A DNA stretch of 64,000 bases, taken from the NCBI RefSeq assembly GCF_000427095.1, contig NC_021487.1, forward strand, positions 2,899,241 through 2,963,240. The letters are read 5' to 3'. A model generated the notes under the pieces. It did not search any database. It saw only the letters and a program-made list of their open reading frames with translations, and had not been told where the DNA came from. Below, piece after piece: positions 18,971 through 27,265 of the stretch (position 1 is the first letter of the stretch; each line of letters begins with the position of its first letter). Both the position numbers and the translations under genes were made by a program. The stretch comes from Chthonomonas calidirosea T49. GTDB taxonomy: Bacteria > Armatimonadota > Chthonomonadetes > Chthonomonadales > Chthonomonadaceae.

Positions 18971-19120
18971 CCCCTATCTCCCTTCTAGGTGGTTCACTTT
19001 TAAAGACCTATTCGGTGTGCTAGGCGTCTATTCCTGCCTGACCTCATGCAGGCCGATCTGCTAACTCAACAACCGTTTCGACCTATCTGGAAGACTTGGC
19101 AACCGACACAAAACCAAAAA

Positions 19121-19192
19121 TGGGCGGTAGTGGATTTGAACCACTGACCTCTTCCGTGTCAAGGAAGCGCTCTACCCCTGAGCCAACCGCCC
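19121..19192 (-). tRNA. tRNA-Val (anticodon GAC)
   Basis: A 72-nt cloverleaf on the minus strand: acceptor GGGCGGT/ACCGCCC, D arm GCTC/GAGC, anticodon stem CTTCC/GGAAG with loop TTGACAC (anticodon GAC), T arm AGTGG/CCACT with TTCAAAT. The discriminator is A, and CCA is not encoded. A run of T follows on the transcript side and may serve as part of a terminator. Confidence 0.95.
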
Positions 19193-19352
19193 AAAACAGA
19201 GCCTATTTTACACTCCTCTCTCTTCCGATGTCAAGCCATAGAAGTTTGCATGAAAAGGAACGCTCTCCTCATTCTATCCAAAAGACGTACAACGCTTTGC
19301 AAAGGGAATAGCGCATAATAACATCGAAACGGAGAGGAGGGATCGCGCCGTC

Positions 19353-20506
19353 ATGGGGGTTTTGAGCATCGTTGTTGGCACCGCCCTAGCCTTATTAACT
19401 GCATGGGATGCGTTCGAGTGGGTGGTTATGCCCCGCTCGGTGATAAGCTTCTTTCGCTTTACCCGCTATTTCCACAAGCTTTTCTGGCAGCTCTGGGTCG
19501 CTCTCTCCCGACTCTGCGGTAACAGAGAAAGGGAGCTTCTGCTTGGCATGTATGGTCCGCTTGCGACGCTGCTGCTGATCCCTCTTTGGGCGCTAGGACT
19601 TGTGCTCGGCATCGCCTTGGTGCAGTGGGGGTTCGATACGCTTGCTTTCACCAAAGGAACGCCCAGTTTTCCGATGGAGGTGCTGAATACCGCCTCCTGT
19701 TTTGTAACCCTTGGGCTACAGCGCCAAGGCGCCTCCTTGGGAACCCGCACGTTGGCCGTTGTCACGGCTGGAATAGGCCTCGGATTTCTCGCCCTGGTCA
19801 TCGGCTATGTGCCGACCCTCTACCAGGCGTTTTCGCGCAGGGAGAGCGGCATTCTGCTGCTCGACTCGCGGGCGGGCTCGCACCTTGTGGGGCCGAGCTT
19901 ATTCGGCGCCATGCAGAGATAGATCGACTGGCGGAGGGGGACGCTGTGCACAGCACCGTCGGCCTTGAAGCTCTTTGTGTGTTCTTGCAGGAGGTTGAAC
20001 GCTGGTGTGCCGAACTGCTGGAGAGCCATCTGTCGTATCCCACCCTGACGGCCTATCGCTCCCAGCACGATAGGGTGTCTTGGCTTTCCACCATCACGGC
20101 GCTTCTCGATGCCACTGCACTGCTGAAGGTGGGGCTGAATAAGACCACGCACGCTCAACGCCAACTGGCCTGGCGCGCCCACTGCTGCTATGCGATGGCA
20201 CGTCATGCGGTGGTAGATATCAGCTACATCACAGTGGCTTCCCTTCCTCTAAATCGCGCGCTGAATAGGTTACCGGATTCGCAGCAGGGGGCGCTTGCGC
20301 AGTTCTTACAGGGCAGTGGGCTTGACATAGGGAAGCCGGAGCGATGGGCTGCCCTTCGCAGGTTACGCCGCGAGTACGAGCCTTATGTGGAGGGCCTTGC
20401 GGAAGCGTTGCTCCTTGAACTGCCGCCCTGGTTGCCACCGGCCGATGCACACGATAACTGGGAGTCGGGTTTGCAAGACCAAGCCGAACACTTCTACCGT
20501 GCCTAA
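19353..20506 (+). pseudogene. Ion-channel-like membrane protein (two-pore type), frameshifted
   Basis: The start (ATG 19353 after GGAGAGGAGGG) encodes membrane helices at about 3-20, 65-92 and 128-150, with an ion-channel-like segment between the last two ('LNTASCFVTLGLQ'). The frame then stops at 19922. The second half continues in another frame from about 19880 to 20506 ('AELIRRHAEIDRL', then 'AELLESHLSYPTLTAYRSQHD', then about 170 more helical residues), without a start or ribosome-binding site. Restoring one base between 19878 and 19893, for example in the GGGG run at 19889-19892, joins them into one protein of about 385 residues. The layout resembles uncharacterised two-TM potassium channel-like proteins. 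Either a mutation or a sequence error. Confidence 0.75.
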
Positions 20507-20642
20507 CCGTTTTCGCGGAGAGGGGAACCGCCTAGCCCGCAGGGCTAGAACGCCCTGGGCTCCGTTTACCTTTTCTGAGGGGAGATAGTGTGGTAGAATA
20601 CTGAGCGGTGTTCGGAAAAGCAACAGAACAAAGGAGCTGACA

Positions 20643-21398
20643 ATGGCAAAAATACCTATTGGTCTTCAACTCTATTCGGTGCGCGAAGAGTGCGCCAAAG
20701 ACCTTCCCGGCGTGCTGAAAGCGGTAGCGCAGATGGGCTATGAGGGGGTGGAGTTCGCCGGCTACCACGGCTACGGAGCCGCAGAGCTTCGAAAGATGCT
20801 CGATGACTTTGGCCTCAAATGCTGCGGAGCGCATGTGGGAATCGAAACGCTTCTCGGCGATGAGCTGGCCAAAAGTATCGAGTTTCATAAGACCATAGGC
20901 AACAAGTTCCTCATTGTGCCAGGCCTGCCGCGGCAATACACCGAGTCCAAAGAAGCCTGGCTTCGAACGGCTGCACTTATGAACGAGATCGCAGATAAGC
21001 TGGAACCAGAGGGAATGTTCACCGGCTATCATAACCACCATACGGAGTTTCAACCTCTTGAGACGGGGGAGCTGCCGTGGGACGTCTTTTTCAGCAACAC
21101 CTCGCCCAAAGTGGTTATGCAGTTCGATGTGGGCAATGCGCGACATGGCGGCGCCGACGCGGCGGTGTTCCTGCGTCGCTACCCCGGACGGGCGCTTACC
21201 GTGCACATTAAGGAGTACTCGGCTACCAACGATAAAGCGCTAATTGGGGAAGGCGATATTAACTGGCAGGAGATCTTCCATCTCTGCGAAACCATTGGGG
21301 GAACGCAGTGGTACATCGTGGAGCAGGAGAGCTATGCCTATCCACCCTTGGAGTGCGTAGACCGCTGCCTCAAGAACCTGCGCGCCATGGGTAAATAG
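20643..21398 (+). CDS. Sugar phosphate isomerase/epimerase-like TIM-barrel protein
   Basis: 251 residues, AP-endonuclease-family-2/xylose-isomerase-like barrel. 'IGLQLYSVREECAKDLPGVL' and 'MGYEGVEFAG' form the first two strand-helix units. Likely metal ligands appear in 'YHNHHTEF', 'VMQFDVGNA' (Asp) and 'HIKEYSA', with Glu in 'IVEQESY' near the end. Family members isomerise or epimerise small sugars or inositols; the substrate is not evident. AAGGAG precedes the ATG. It stands alone between the channel gene and a lipoprotein gene. Confidence 0.85.
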   Translation: MAKIPIGLQLYSVREECAKDLPGVLKAVAQMGYEGVEFAGYHGYGAAELRKMLDDFGLKCCGAHVGIETLLGDELAKSIEFHKTIGNKFLIVPGLPRQYTESKEAWLRTAALMNEIADKLEPEGMFTGYHNHHTEFQPLETGELPWDVFFSNTSPKVVMQFDVGNARHGGADAAVFLRRYPGRALTVHIKEYSATNDKALIGEGDINWQEIFHLCETIGGTQWYIVEQESYAYPPLECVDRCLKNLRAMGK

Positions 21399-21477
21399 CA
21401 ACAACCATCCCGCAAACTCCCAAGTCATCACAGAGCAGGCTCGCTGTGGCACGCAGCGGGCCTGCAAACCCAACCCT

Positions 21478-22971
21478 ATGCGGTATCAACCTCCTTGCGA
21501 CAAAAGACAACGGTGGCTGTGGGTTTTCGTCGCCTGTCTGCTGCTTGGCTGCTCTTTGAAAAAAGGGTTTTCGTTGCCTCGCGGCTCAGCACCGGCAAAC
21601 CCACTCTCCTCCCTCTACGGGCGCGCCATCGAAATAGACCCTAGCTTTCCTTACTTTCAGAACCGTTCGCCCGACTCGATCGCCCAAGAGCTGAAAGTTC
21701 ACGGCTATCGTGTGGTCTACTACGTTCTCACCGCCGATTCGGACGTTCAACCCGCCCTCATCCGTGCGTTCCATCGCCATGGGATGCGCGTATGGTACGC
21801 CACGTTCCTCAACGGGGTCTACAGCCGTAAAGATCTCCCTGCCGGCTGGTCTGCGTGGCGAATGGTAACGCGAGGCGACCTCGAAGGCCATCCGGTGCAG
21901 GATGGGTTTACGCGCCTTTGCCTCAACAATCCGCAGTACCGTGTGTGGAAGAAGCAGCAGATCGTGAAGATGCTGAAGACCTATCCCTTCGATGGCGTGG
22001 CGCTCATGGAGCCCTATTGGCCGGAGTATCCCGGCCCGCAAAGCCCAGAGTACGGCTGTTTCTGCGCCTCTTGCCAAGCGAGCTTCCAAAAGATGTTTCC
22101 CGGCTCGCCGCTACCGGATATCCTGCACCCCGAATCGCCCAACGCGCCCAATCGGAATCCGGCGCTTTGGCAGAACTGGCTCACCTTTCGACGCGCCAGC
22201 GTCATCGCCTTTCTCAACGATCTCATCAACGGCCCCGGCGGCATTCGTGCAGAAACCCCCTCCAAACCGGTGTGTGTTTGGACGTTAGCCCTAGATGTGC
22301 CAAATGCAGCTCAACAGCTTGCCGATATCTACGGCCTCGATGCGGCCGCGATCGCTGCCCAGGTGCGCCCCGACGCGATCTGCTTTGAAACCGATTGGCC
22401 GGACTGGTCGCGCCCCGATCTGCCGCCCGACTACGTGAAACGCTATGCGAGCCTTTTCAATGCCGTTAGGCAAGTGGCCCCGCAGATGCCGCTGATCATG
22501 CAGGCCGACATCGGCTCTGAACCGCAAGATCGGCGCAGCATCGAGTGGATACGGGCCTTTGAAAAAGCCTGCGCCGATCTTGGGCTGCAGGGCACCCTGC
22601 TCTACGCCTACTCGCTGGGAGATGCCACCTATCACGAGCCCCCGAAAGTGGTGAAGGTGCGGGTTCTACCCCATCGGATTCAGCTCGTGTTCACGAGCTG
22701 TGTGGGGGCCTCATCCGCGGGAGATACGCTGCACTACACCTTCTCTGGGGGCGCGCTTGAAAAGGCCATTGTGGACGGGAATAGGGTTACCCTTCTGCTT
22801 AAAGCGCCTCCGCCGAAAGGGGCACGCTGCACGCTCACGCTACGCTTTATCGCGAACGATCCTGCCCGCCTCCTCTTTCACGACGCACCGCCAGCTATTC
22901 TTCAGGAGCAGACCCTCTCGTTCGTGTGGCAAGAGGGACTGAACGTTAGCTTGGCCCAGAGCACTCCCTAA
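21478..22971 (+). CDS. Lipoprotein, putative glycoside-hydrolase-like
   Basis: 497 residues. A lipobox-like signal (L-L-L-G-C, Cys about 25) suggests a lipid-anchored protein. The central part reads like a TIM-barrel glycosidase of the DUF4015/GH-like type: 'AIRAFHRHGMRVWYATFLNG'-style segments, 'FDGVALMEPYWPEYPG' around a probable acid loop, and 'CFCASCQASF' with a Cys pair. The last 100 residues are a beta domain ('LHYTFSGGALEKAIVDGN'). A carbohydrate-active role is inferred from the barrel pattern; the family is not firmly recognised. The ATG lacks a strong ribosome-binding site. Confidence 0.7.
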   Translation: MRYQPPCDKRQRWLWVFVACLLLGCSLKKGFSLPRGSAPANPLSSLYGRAIEIDPSFPYFQNRSPDSIAQELKVHGYRVVYYVLTADSDVQPALIRAFHRHGMRVWYATFLNGVYSRKDLPAGWSAWRMVTRGDLEGHPVQDGFTRLCLNNPQYRVWKKQQIVKMLKTYPFDGVALMEPYWPEYPGPQSPEYGCFCASCQASFQKMFPGSPLPDILHPESPNAPNRNPALWQNWLTFRRASVIAFLNDLINGPGGIRAETPSKPVCVWTLALDVPNAAQQLADIYGLDAAAIAAQVRPDAICFETDWPDWSRPDLPPDYVKRYASLFNAVRQVAPQMPLIMQADIGSEPQDRRSIEWIRAFEKACADLGLQGTLLYAYSLGDATYHEPPKVVKVRVLPHRIQLVFTSCVGASSAGDTLHYTFSGGALEKAIVDGNRVTLLLKAPPPKGARCTLTLRFIANDPARLLFHDAPPAILQEQTLSFVWQEGLNVSLAQSTP

Positions 22972-22975
22972 ACAA

Positions 22976-23592
22976 CTACTTCGTTTTGGGATTGGCTTTT
23001 AGAAAATCGTTGCAAAATTTATCGGTGAGCTGTTTAACACCCTCTAGAACGCTGGCAGAGATACGGGCTTCGCTAGCCAGTGTCGTACTACCGCTGTGCC
23101 ATATATCAACTCCTTTTATTATCAGCGGCCTGCTAATGGATGTGCCTTTGCTATCTATTCTTAGCCCTGTCCAAACATCCTCCTCACGGGATACTTCAAT
23201 ATGGGCGGCATAGAGTCATCGAACGGCGCATCGCCACGCACGGAATTCACATTGGTGTACAACATCGGAACGTTTTTGTCATCTATCTCCTGTTTCTGCT
23301 TTGGATCATCCCAATCGTAGACGTGAATGCCTACGCGACGCAGCTCCTGCTCCAAGGCGGTCTGAATAGATTCCTTCGTAAGCCCTGTGCCCTTTACATC
23401 ATCGTTTAGCTCTCCCACCAAAACGTAAACCCCCGGCAAGCCACGCAGCACCTGCCAGGTATCTGCGAACGCAATATTTTCAGAAAAGTCGGCGCTCTGC
23501 TTGGTGGGTGGGTTTTGATCGGGGGCTTGTGTGTCCTGTGCCCATGTTACAAGGTAAAAAGCGGAAAGTTTTATGCTATGTATTTCAAGCGC
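22976..23592 (-). pseudogene. Decayed gene of an uncharacterised secreted family (frameshift, start lost)
   Basis: Minus strand. An open frame from 23592 to about 23211 encodes a signal-like stretch (KLSAFYLVTWAQDTQAP), then 'LRGLPGVYVLVGELNDDVKG' and 'TKESIQTALEQELRRVGIHVYD'. After about 23211-23216 the sense continues one base out of frame to TAG at 22976-22978: 'AAHIEVSREEDVWTGLRID' and a final 'DKFCNDFLKANPKTK'. Restoring one base there joins the halves. Upstream, no ATG, GTG or TTG exists in frame before GTG at 23451, so the original start is lost. The complete pattern (LRGL...VLVE-L, ...LRxAGI..., ending in F-x-N-D-F/Y-L-x-x-N-P-K) is a widespread exported family of unknown function. 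Tail-to-tail with the lipoprotein gene. Confidence 0.7.
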
Positions 23593-23661
23593 TCAAAAGA
23601 AAAAGAGATGAAGGGGGAAAGACCCCTTCATCTCCGCACAGGATGAATGCAGATGAAGGCT

Positions 23662-24498
23662 CTATTGGGGCGCGTCTTGAGGCGGCCAGCCGGTTGCGGG
23701 GGTGGTGCGCCACTTCTGGCCGAAAGGAATCAGTTTGGCGTGCCCATCGAAGAAGAGCGCATTATAGCCCCGCGGATGGTTGTCGTGGGTGTTGACGCAC
23801 TGATGGTCGCATCCATCTGCCCCGTCCCAACCGAAGACGCCGCGCTCCGTCATCAGAATGCGCTCGGAAACGTAGTCCGACAGCTCGTTGGGCATCATGC
23901 CGGAAAGGTTGCGCGTGGTTCCATCTGGATACTTCACGCAGGGGAACGGCCCCGTGCCGTTGGGGCACCAAGTGTTATAGATCCAGTTTGGGAACCAATG
24001 ATACGATTGGAGACCTTGACCGATATCTGTGGGGTTCGGCTGGTAGTATTTATCGGATGGGCAGTACCAAATCTGTTTGTTCTTGATGTAGGGGCCGAGC
24101 TGCACGTTCATCAGGGTGCGATAGAATTCGGTTCCATAGGCGCACCCAACGTAGTTCGGGCCGCCATCCCCGGGGTTGAAACCTTTCCAGGCCATGGGCC
24201 CTTGTCCCTGACTGTTGATGTAGCAGTCCAGCTTAGGCCCTCCGGCATAGGGATCTACATCCGGATTCACCTCCCAGTTACGAGGCCCGTCGTAGGTTCC
24301 CATTGGGAACTGCTCATCGTAGTCTTGCGCATACATGTGGATGGCAAGACCCATCTGTTTGAGGTTTGAGAGGCATGAGATCGTCCGCGCTTGCTCCCGA
24401 GCTTGAGCGAACACGGGGAAGAGAATGGCTGCCAGTATCGCGATAATCGCGATAACAACAAGCAGCTCGATCAACGTGAAAGCTGTTTTTCTTTGCAT
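23662..24498 (-). CDS. DUF1559-type pseudopilin (prepilin-type N-terminal cleavage protein)
   Basis: 278 residues. The N-terminus has a type IV prepilin signal: short basic leader, then [12 protein letters not shown] with Glu at the +5 position, and a membrane helix to about residue 32. The body has the DUF1559 'H-X9-DG' C-terminal motif ([13 protein letters not shown]). Such proteins are processed by PilD-type peptidase; their function in Armatimonadota and Planctomycetes is unknown though expansions are common. Last gene of the operon regulator - 85-residue protein - pseudopilin. Confidence 0.9.
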   Translation of the reverse strand: MQRKTAFTLIELLVVIAIIAILAAILFPVFAQAREQARTISCLSNLKQMGLAIHMYAQDYDEQFPMGTYDGPRNWEVNPDVDPYAGGPKLDCYINSQGQGPMAWKGFNPGDGGPNYVGCAYGTEFYRTLMNVQLGPYIKNKQIWYCPSDKYYQPNPTDIGQGLQSYHWFPNWIYNTWCPNGTGPFPCVKYPDGTTRNLSGMMPNELSDYVSERILMTERGVFGWDGADGCDHQCVNTHDNHPRGYNALFFDGHAKLIPFGQKWRTTPATGWPPQDAPQ

Positions 24499-24573
24499 TG
24501 CGATTCATCTCCTGACGTTCTAGATTTTTGATCGTCTAACGATTGGTTCTAAAGGTACTCTAGAAAGTACTAT

Positions 24574-24831
24574 TTAGTGGGGTGCTGTGGGAGGTGCGAT
24601 ATACCCTCCATTCGGTATCCCACCGTTGTTCGTTTGAGGGATGTTGCCGTTTTGTGGCGTTACCCCTCCCATTCGCCGTTGAAATTCAGCCGCGACGCTG
24701 GGTGGTATCCCCGGTGGTTTCTCGCCGTAGTGCGTCTCGGGCTTTAGCGAACGCCATAGGGCAAAGCCGGCGATGGCCAACACGACGATGATGATAATGG
24801 CCGCGGCAACCGGATTTACCTCGGTTTTCAT
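24574..24831 (-). CDS. Tiny single-pass membrane protein in regulator-pseudopilin operon
   Basis: 85 residues. One N-terminal helix (about 8-28, 'VAAAIIIIVVLAIAGFALW') and then a Pro/Gly/Asn-rich tail ('PGIPPSVAAEFQRRMGG', then Asn/Gly/Pro repeats). AGGAGG precedes the ATG. It sits 40 bp after the regulator gene and 75 bp before the pseudopilin gene, same strand, so it is almost certainly co-transcribed. Family not recognised. Confidence 0.8.
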   Translation of the reverse strand: MKTEVNPVAAAIIIIVVLAIAGFALWRSLKPETHYGEKPPGIPPSVAAEFQRRMGGVTPQNGNIPQTNNGGIPNGGYIAPPTAPH

Positions 24832-24871
24832 GGTTTCACCTCCTTATTCTGCTTTGGTGTTTCGAGAAGTC

Positions 24872-26023
24872 TTACGCATCTGCTGAACCTACCCCCTCGC
24901 GTGAGAAGTGACGCCGCTTTAGGGAAAGACGGCGATTGCACAGCGGGACCGGCAGCATATAGGTGATCGCGCCCAGGGTTTCTCCCTTCATCAGCGAATA
25001 GGCCAACCAGGTCGCCAGTTCGCCTGCCTTGCGGAAGTCGGGAAAGGTTGTTGGAAAAGCCGGATGAAAGTTACGGGCGGGTAAAAGGTTATCGAAGCCG
25101 GTTACGGTGATCTCTTCGGGCACTTGCACCCCACGTTCCAGTAATAGCTCGGTAACGCTCATGGCGGCGATGTCCTCAAGCGCGATGAGAGCTGTCGGGG
25201 GATGAGGGAGCGCGAGCAGCCTCTCAAGGTGATCCGCATCGAGGTCGGAATGGAAGGCGCTACTTTGAAGCGTCCAAACGTACTCTTCGCGCAAGGGAAT
25301 GTGCGCCTGGCGCAGGGCATCGCAGTAGCCACGAAACCGCTCCTCCACGGCATAGTGCCGGCAGGCGAAAGGCGCTTCAGGGTCGGGATTCAGGCGCATG
25401 ATGGCGATTCGCGTATGGCCGGCCCGCAACAGCGTGGTGGTGACGTCGTAGCCGGCATGGTAGTTATCGAACACTACGCGCGGTCGCTTATGTTGAGGGT
25501 AAGCGAGATCCACCAGCACGATGGGAAAATCGAGAAACTCGTGATTAAGGTAGTCTTCTGCAAGCTGTTGAGGGGTACGGGTAGTGGGGGACAGCACAAT
25601 GGCTCCGCATCCCGCTTCGATCATGCGGGCCACTTGTTTGCGTTCGAGGTTGTAGTCATGACAGACGCTGGCCACGAGCACATGGAGGTCGTATCGCCGC
25701 GCTGCCTCTTCAACCCCCTCGTAGATGCGCAGCATCAGCTCCGAATCGGTGCTTGGGGAGATATAGCCCAGGAAATGAGGAGGTCGCATCGAGGATGCTC
25801 TAGGGGCATCTTCAGCCACGAAACAACCTAGCCCATGTCGGCGTACGATCGCACCTTGCTGTTCGAGAATCCCTAAGGCCGCGAGAATCGTAGAGCGCGA
25901 GGCGCGGTACTGCTGTTCCAGCTCCCGAACGGAGGGCAATCGATCGCCTGAGTTCAGGACACCGCTCTCCAGGTAGTCCTTTAGAACAGCCGTTGCGATC
26001 TGTTGTGGCAACGAGCGGCGCAT
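24872..26023 (-). CDS. GntR/LacI-type hybrid transcriptional regulator
   Basis: 383 residues. Residues 1-70 are a GntR-type winged helix ('GDRLPSVRELEQQYRASRST' with recognition helix and 'RRHGLGCFVAED' wing). Residues 84-375 form a LacI-like periplasmic-binding-protein effector domain ('LGYISPSTDSELMLRIYEG', 'IVLVDLAYPQ', 'VTGFDNLLPARNF'). Such proteins sense sugars. The gene's own promoter region carries two 13-bp palindromes just downstream of a consensus promoter, so autoregulation is likely. It leads the operon with the tiny membrane protein and the pseudopilin. Confidence 0.92.
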   Translation of the reverse strand: MRRSLPQQIATAVLKDYLESGVLNSGDRLPSVRELEQQYRASRSTILAALGILEQQGAIVRRHGLGCFVAEDAPRASSMRPPHFLGYISPSTDSELMLRIYEGVEEAARRYDLHVLVASVCHDYNLERKQVARMIEAGCGAIVLSPTTRTPQQLAEDYLNHEFLDFPIVLVDLAYPQHKRPRVVFDNYHAGYDVTTTLLRAGHTRIAIMRLNPDPEAPFACRHYAVEERFRGYCDALRQAHIPLREEYVWTLQSSAFHSDLDADHLERLLALPHPPTALIALEDIAAMSVTELLLERGVQVPEEITVTGFDNLLPARNFHPAFPTTFPDFRKAGELATWLAYSLMKGETLGAITYMLPVPLCNRRLSLKRRHFSREGVGSADA

Positions 26024-26052
26024 AATCGTCGCTATTTCTCCTTCTTATCTTA

Positions 26053-26082
26053 CTGTTCAGAACAGCTCGCTGTTCCGAACAG
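26053..26082. promoter_or_regulatory. Twin 13-bp palindromic operators of the GntR/LacI regulator
   Basis: CTGTTC-A-GAACAG (26053-26065) and CTGTTC-C-GAACAG (26070-26082): two perfect 6-bp inverted repeats around a single central base, centres 17 bp apart. They lie between the -10 box and the regulator start codon, where a bound repressor would block transcription. Regulator binding is inferred. Confidence 0.8.
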
Positions 26083-26091
26083 TCTGACTCT

Positions 26092-26120
26092 ATTATAACA
26101 TAGGGCATTTGGGGTGTCAA
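26092..26120 (-). promoter_or_regulatory. Consensus promoter of regulator-pseudopilin operon
   Basis: Minus strand: TTGACA at 26115-26120 and TATAAT at 26092-26097, exactly 17 bp apart, the full sigma-70-type consensus. It directs transcription through the twin operators into the regulator gene. Confidence 0.85.
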
Positions 26121-26268
26121 CTGATTGCTAAATTTGGGTTGCTGGAACCCCGACAAAAAAGCAGAGAAACAAAAATTTGAGCGATCTAGCGCTTTTAGAA
26201 AGCTATGATAGGGACTATAATGTTTTTTTGAATTGTACGCTTATTGGCAATAGTCTGAAGAGAACTAG

Positions 26269-26282
26269 CATACCATGGTATG
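26269..26282. promoter_or_regulatory. 14-bp perfect palindrome CATACCATGGTATG
   Basis: Perfect dyad between the regulator operon and the dehydrogenase gene; it does not match the regulator's own operator. It could be a binding site for another regulator. Confidence 0.4.
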
Positions 26283-26504
26283 GTCTCAAAAATGCATACT
26301 GACCTCGTACGCTCTGGTAAGCTCTTTCTCCTAACAACCGGGGCTCTTTCCCTAAACGTATGGTCACGGCAAAACGCGACCTACGGATGGCCGATAAAGC
26401 GCTCGTTCGGCGCCTCTATGTCACTGTGCACGGCCAGAGCGTGAGCACTGTGCTGGCGAAGATCGGACTTATGCCAACAGAGGGTTACTGAAAGACACTT
26501 CTTC

Positions 26505-27236
26505 TTGTTCAACATGGAGCGTGCGCCCACAGAAATCGCTCTTGAGGCAGCAAAGGCACGTCGTATTCCTGTGAATCTCACAGGAAGTACCATTGCCGAA
26601 TCGGTGACGGAACTCGCCTTTGGCTTTATGCTGGCTTTGGCGCGACAACTCCCGCAAGGAGATACTTCGGTAAAAGCCGGGCAGTGGCGACGCTTTGTGG
26701 GGGTGGAACTGAAAGGAAAGACGCTAGGGATTGTGGGACTTGGACAGATCGGCAAAACGCTCTGCAGGCGCGCTAAAGCGTTTGAAATGAACGTGATCGC
26801 CACAGAAGCTCAACCCGATCTAACCTTTGTAACCTCTTGGGGTGTGGAGCTGCTACCCCTTGAAGCGCTGCTAGAACAAGCCGATTTTGTCTCCTTGCAC
26901 GTCCCAGTAACCCCACAAACGCAGCGGCTTATCGGCGAGCCGCAACTGCATCGCATGAAGCCGACGGCCTATCTTATCAACACCTCACGAGGTGAGCTTG
27001 TAGATGAAGAGGCTCTCTATCAGGCCTTAAAAGAGGGATGGATCGCTGGGGCTGCCTCAGACGTGTTCTCGAAAGAGCCGCCTGGAGAACATCCTCTCCT
27101 TTCTCTGCCTAACTTCATTGCGATGCCTCACTGCGGTGGCCAGACCCAAGAGGGATTGCGGCGCATGGGAGAGAGCGTTGCGGAAAACGTGCTCCGCGTG
27201 CTGCAGGGACAGGAGCCGCTAAACCGTATCGTCTAA
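26505..27236 (+). pseudogene. D-isomer-specific 2-hydroxyacid dehydrogenase, 5' part missing
   Basis: 243 residues against about 315 for the family. The complete NAD-binding domain is present: 'GIVGLGQIGKTLCRRAKAF' (G-x-G-x-x-G), 'NTSRGELVDEEAL' with the catalytic Arg, 'DVFSKEPPGEHPL' with Glu and 'MPHCGGQT' with the His. The first half of the substrate domain (about 70 residues before 'ALEAAKARRIPV') is absent. The listed start is a TTG at 26505, with an in-frame ATG three codons later; neither is convincing, and the residues before 'ALEAAKA' do not resemble the usual G-V-G-x-D-N segment. Probably a remnant. It precedes the DUF4038 gene by 29 bp. Confidence 0.65.
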
Positions 27237-27265
27237 AATCTGCAGAAAGGTGAAATGGATTCATC

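Larger units (their letters stand above)
26024..26504. other. Intergenic region between regulator operon and dehydrogenase
   Basis: Holds the regulator promoter and twin operators (26053-26120) and a 14-bp palindrome (26269-26282). The 3' part may include decayed 5' sequence of the dehydrogenase gene. Confidence 0.6.

Noticed and set aside
20532-21206. 224-residue minus-strand frame over the isomerase gene
   Set aside because: Antisense to a well-patterned TIM-barrel gene; no promoter or ribosome-binding site.
23647-24369. Long plus-strand frame over the pseudopilin gene
   Set aside because: It is antisense to a clear pseudopilin with all family motifs and is a shadow frame.
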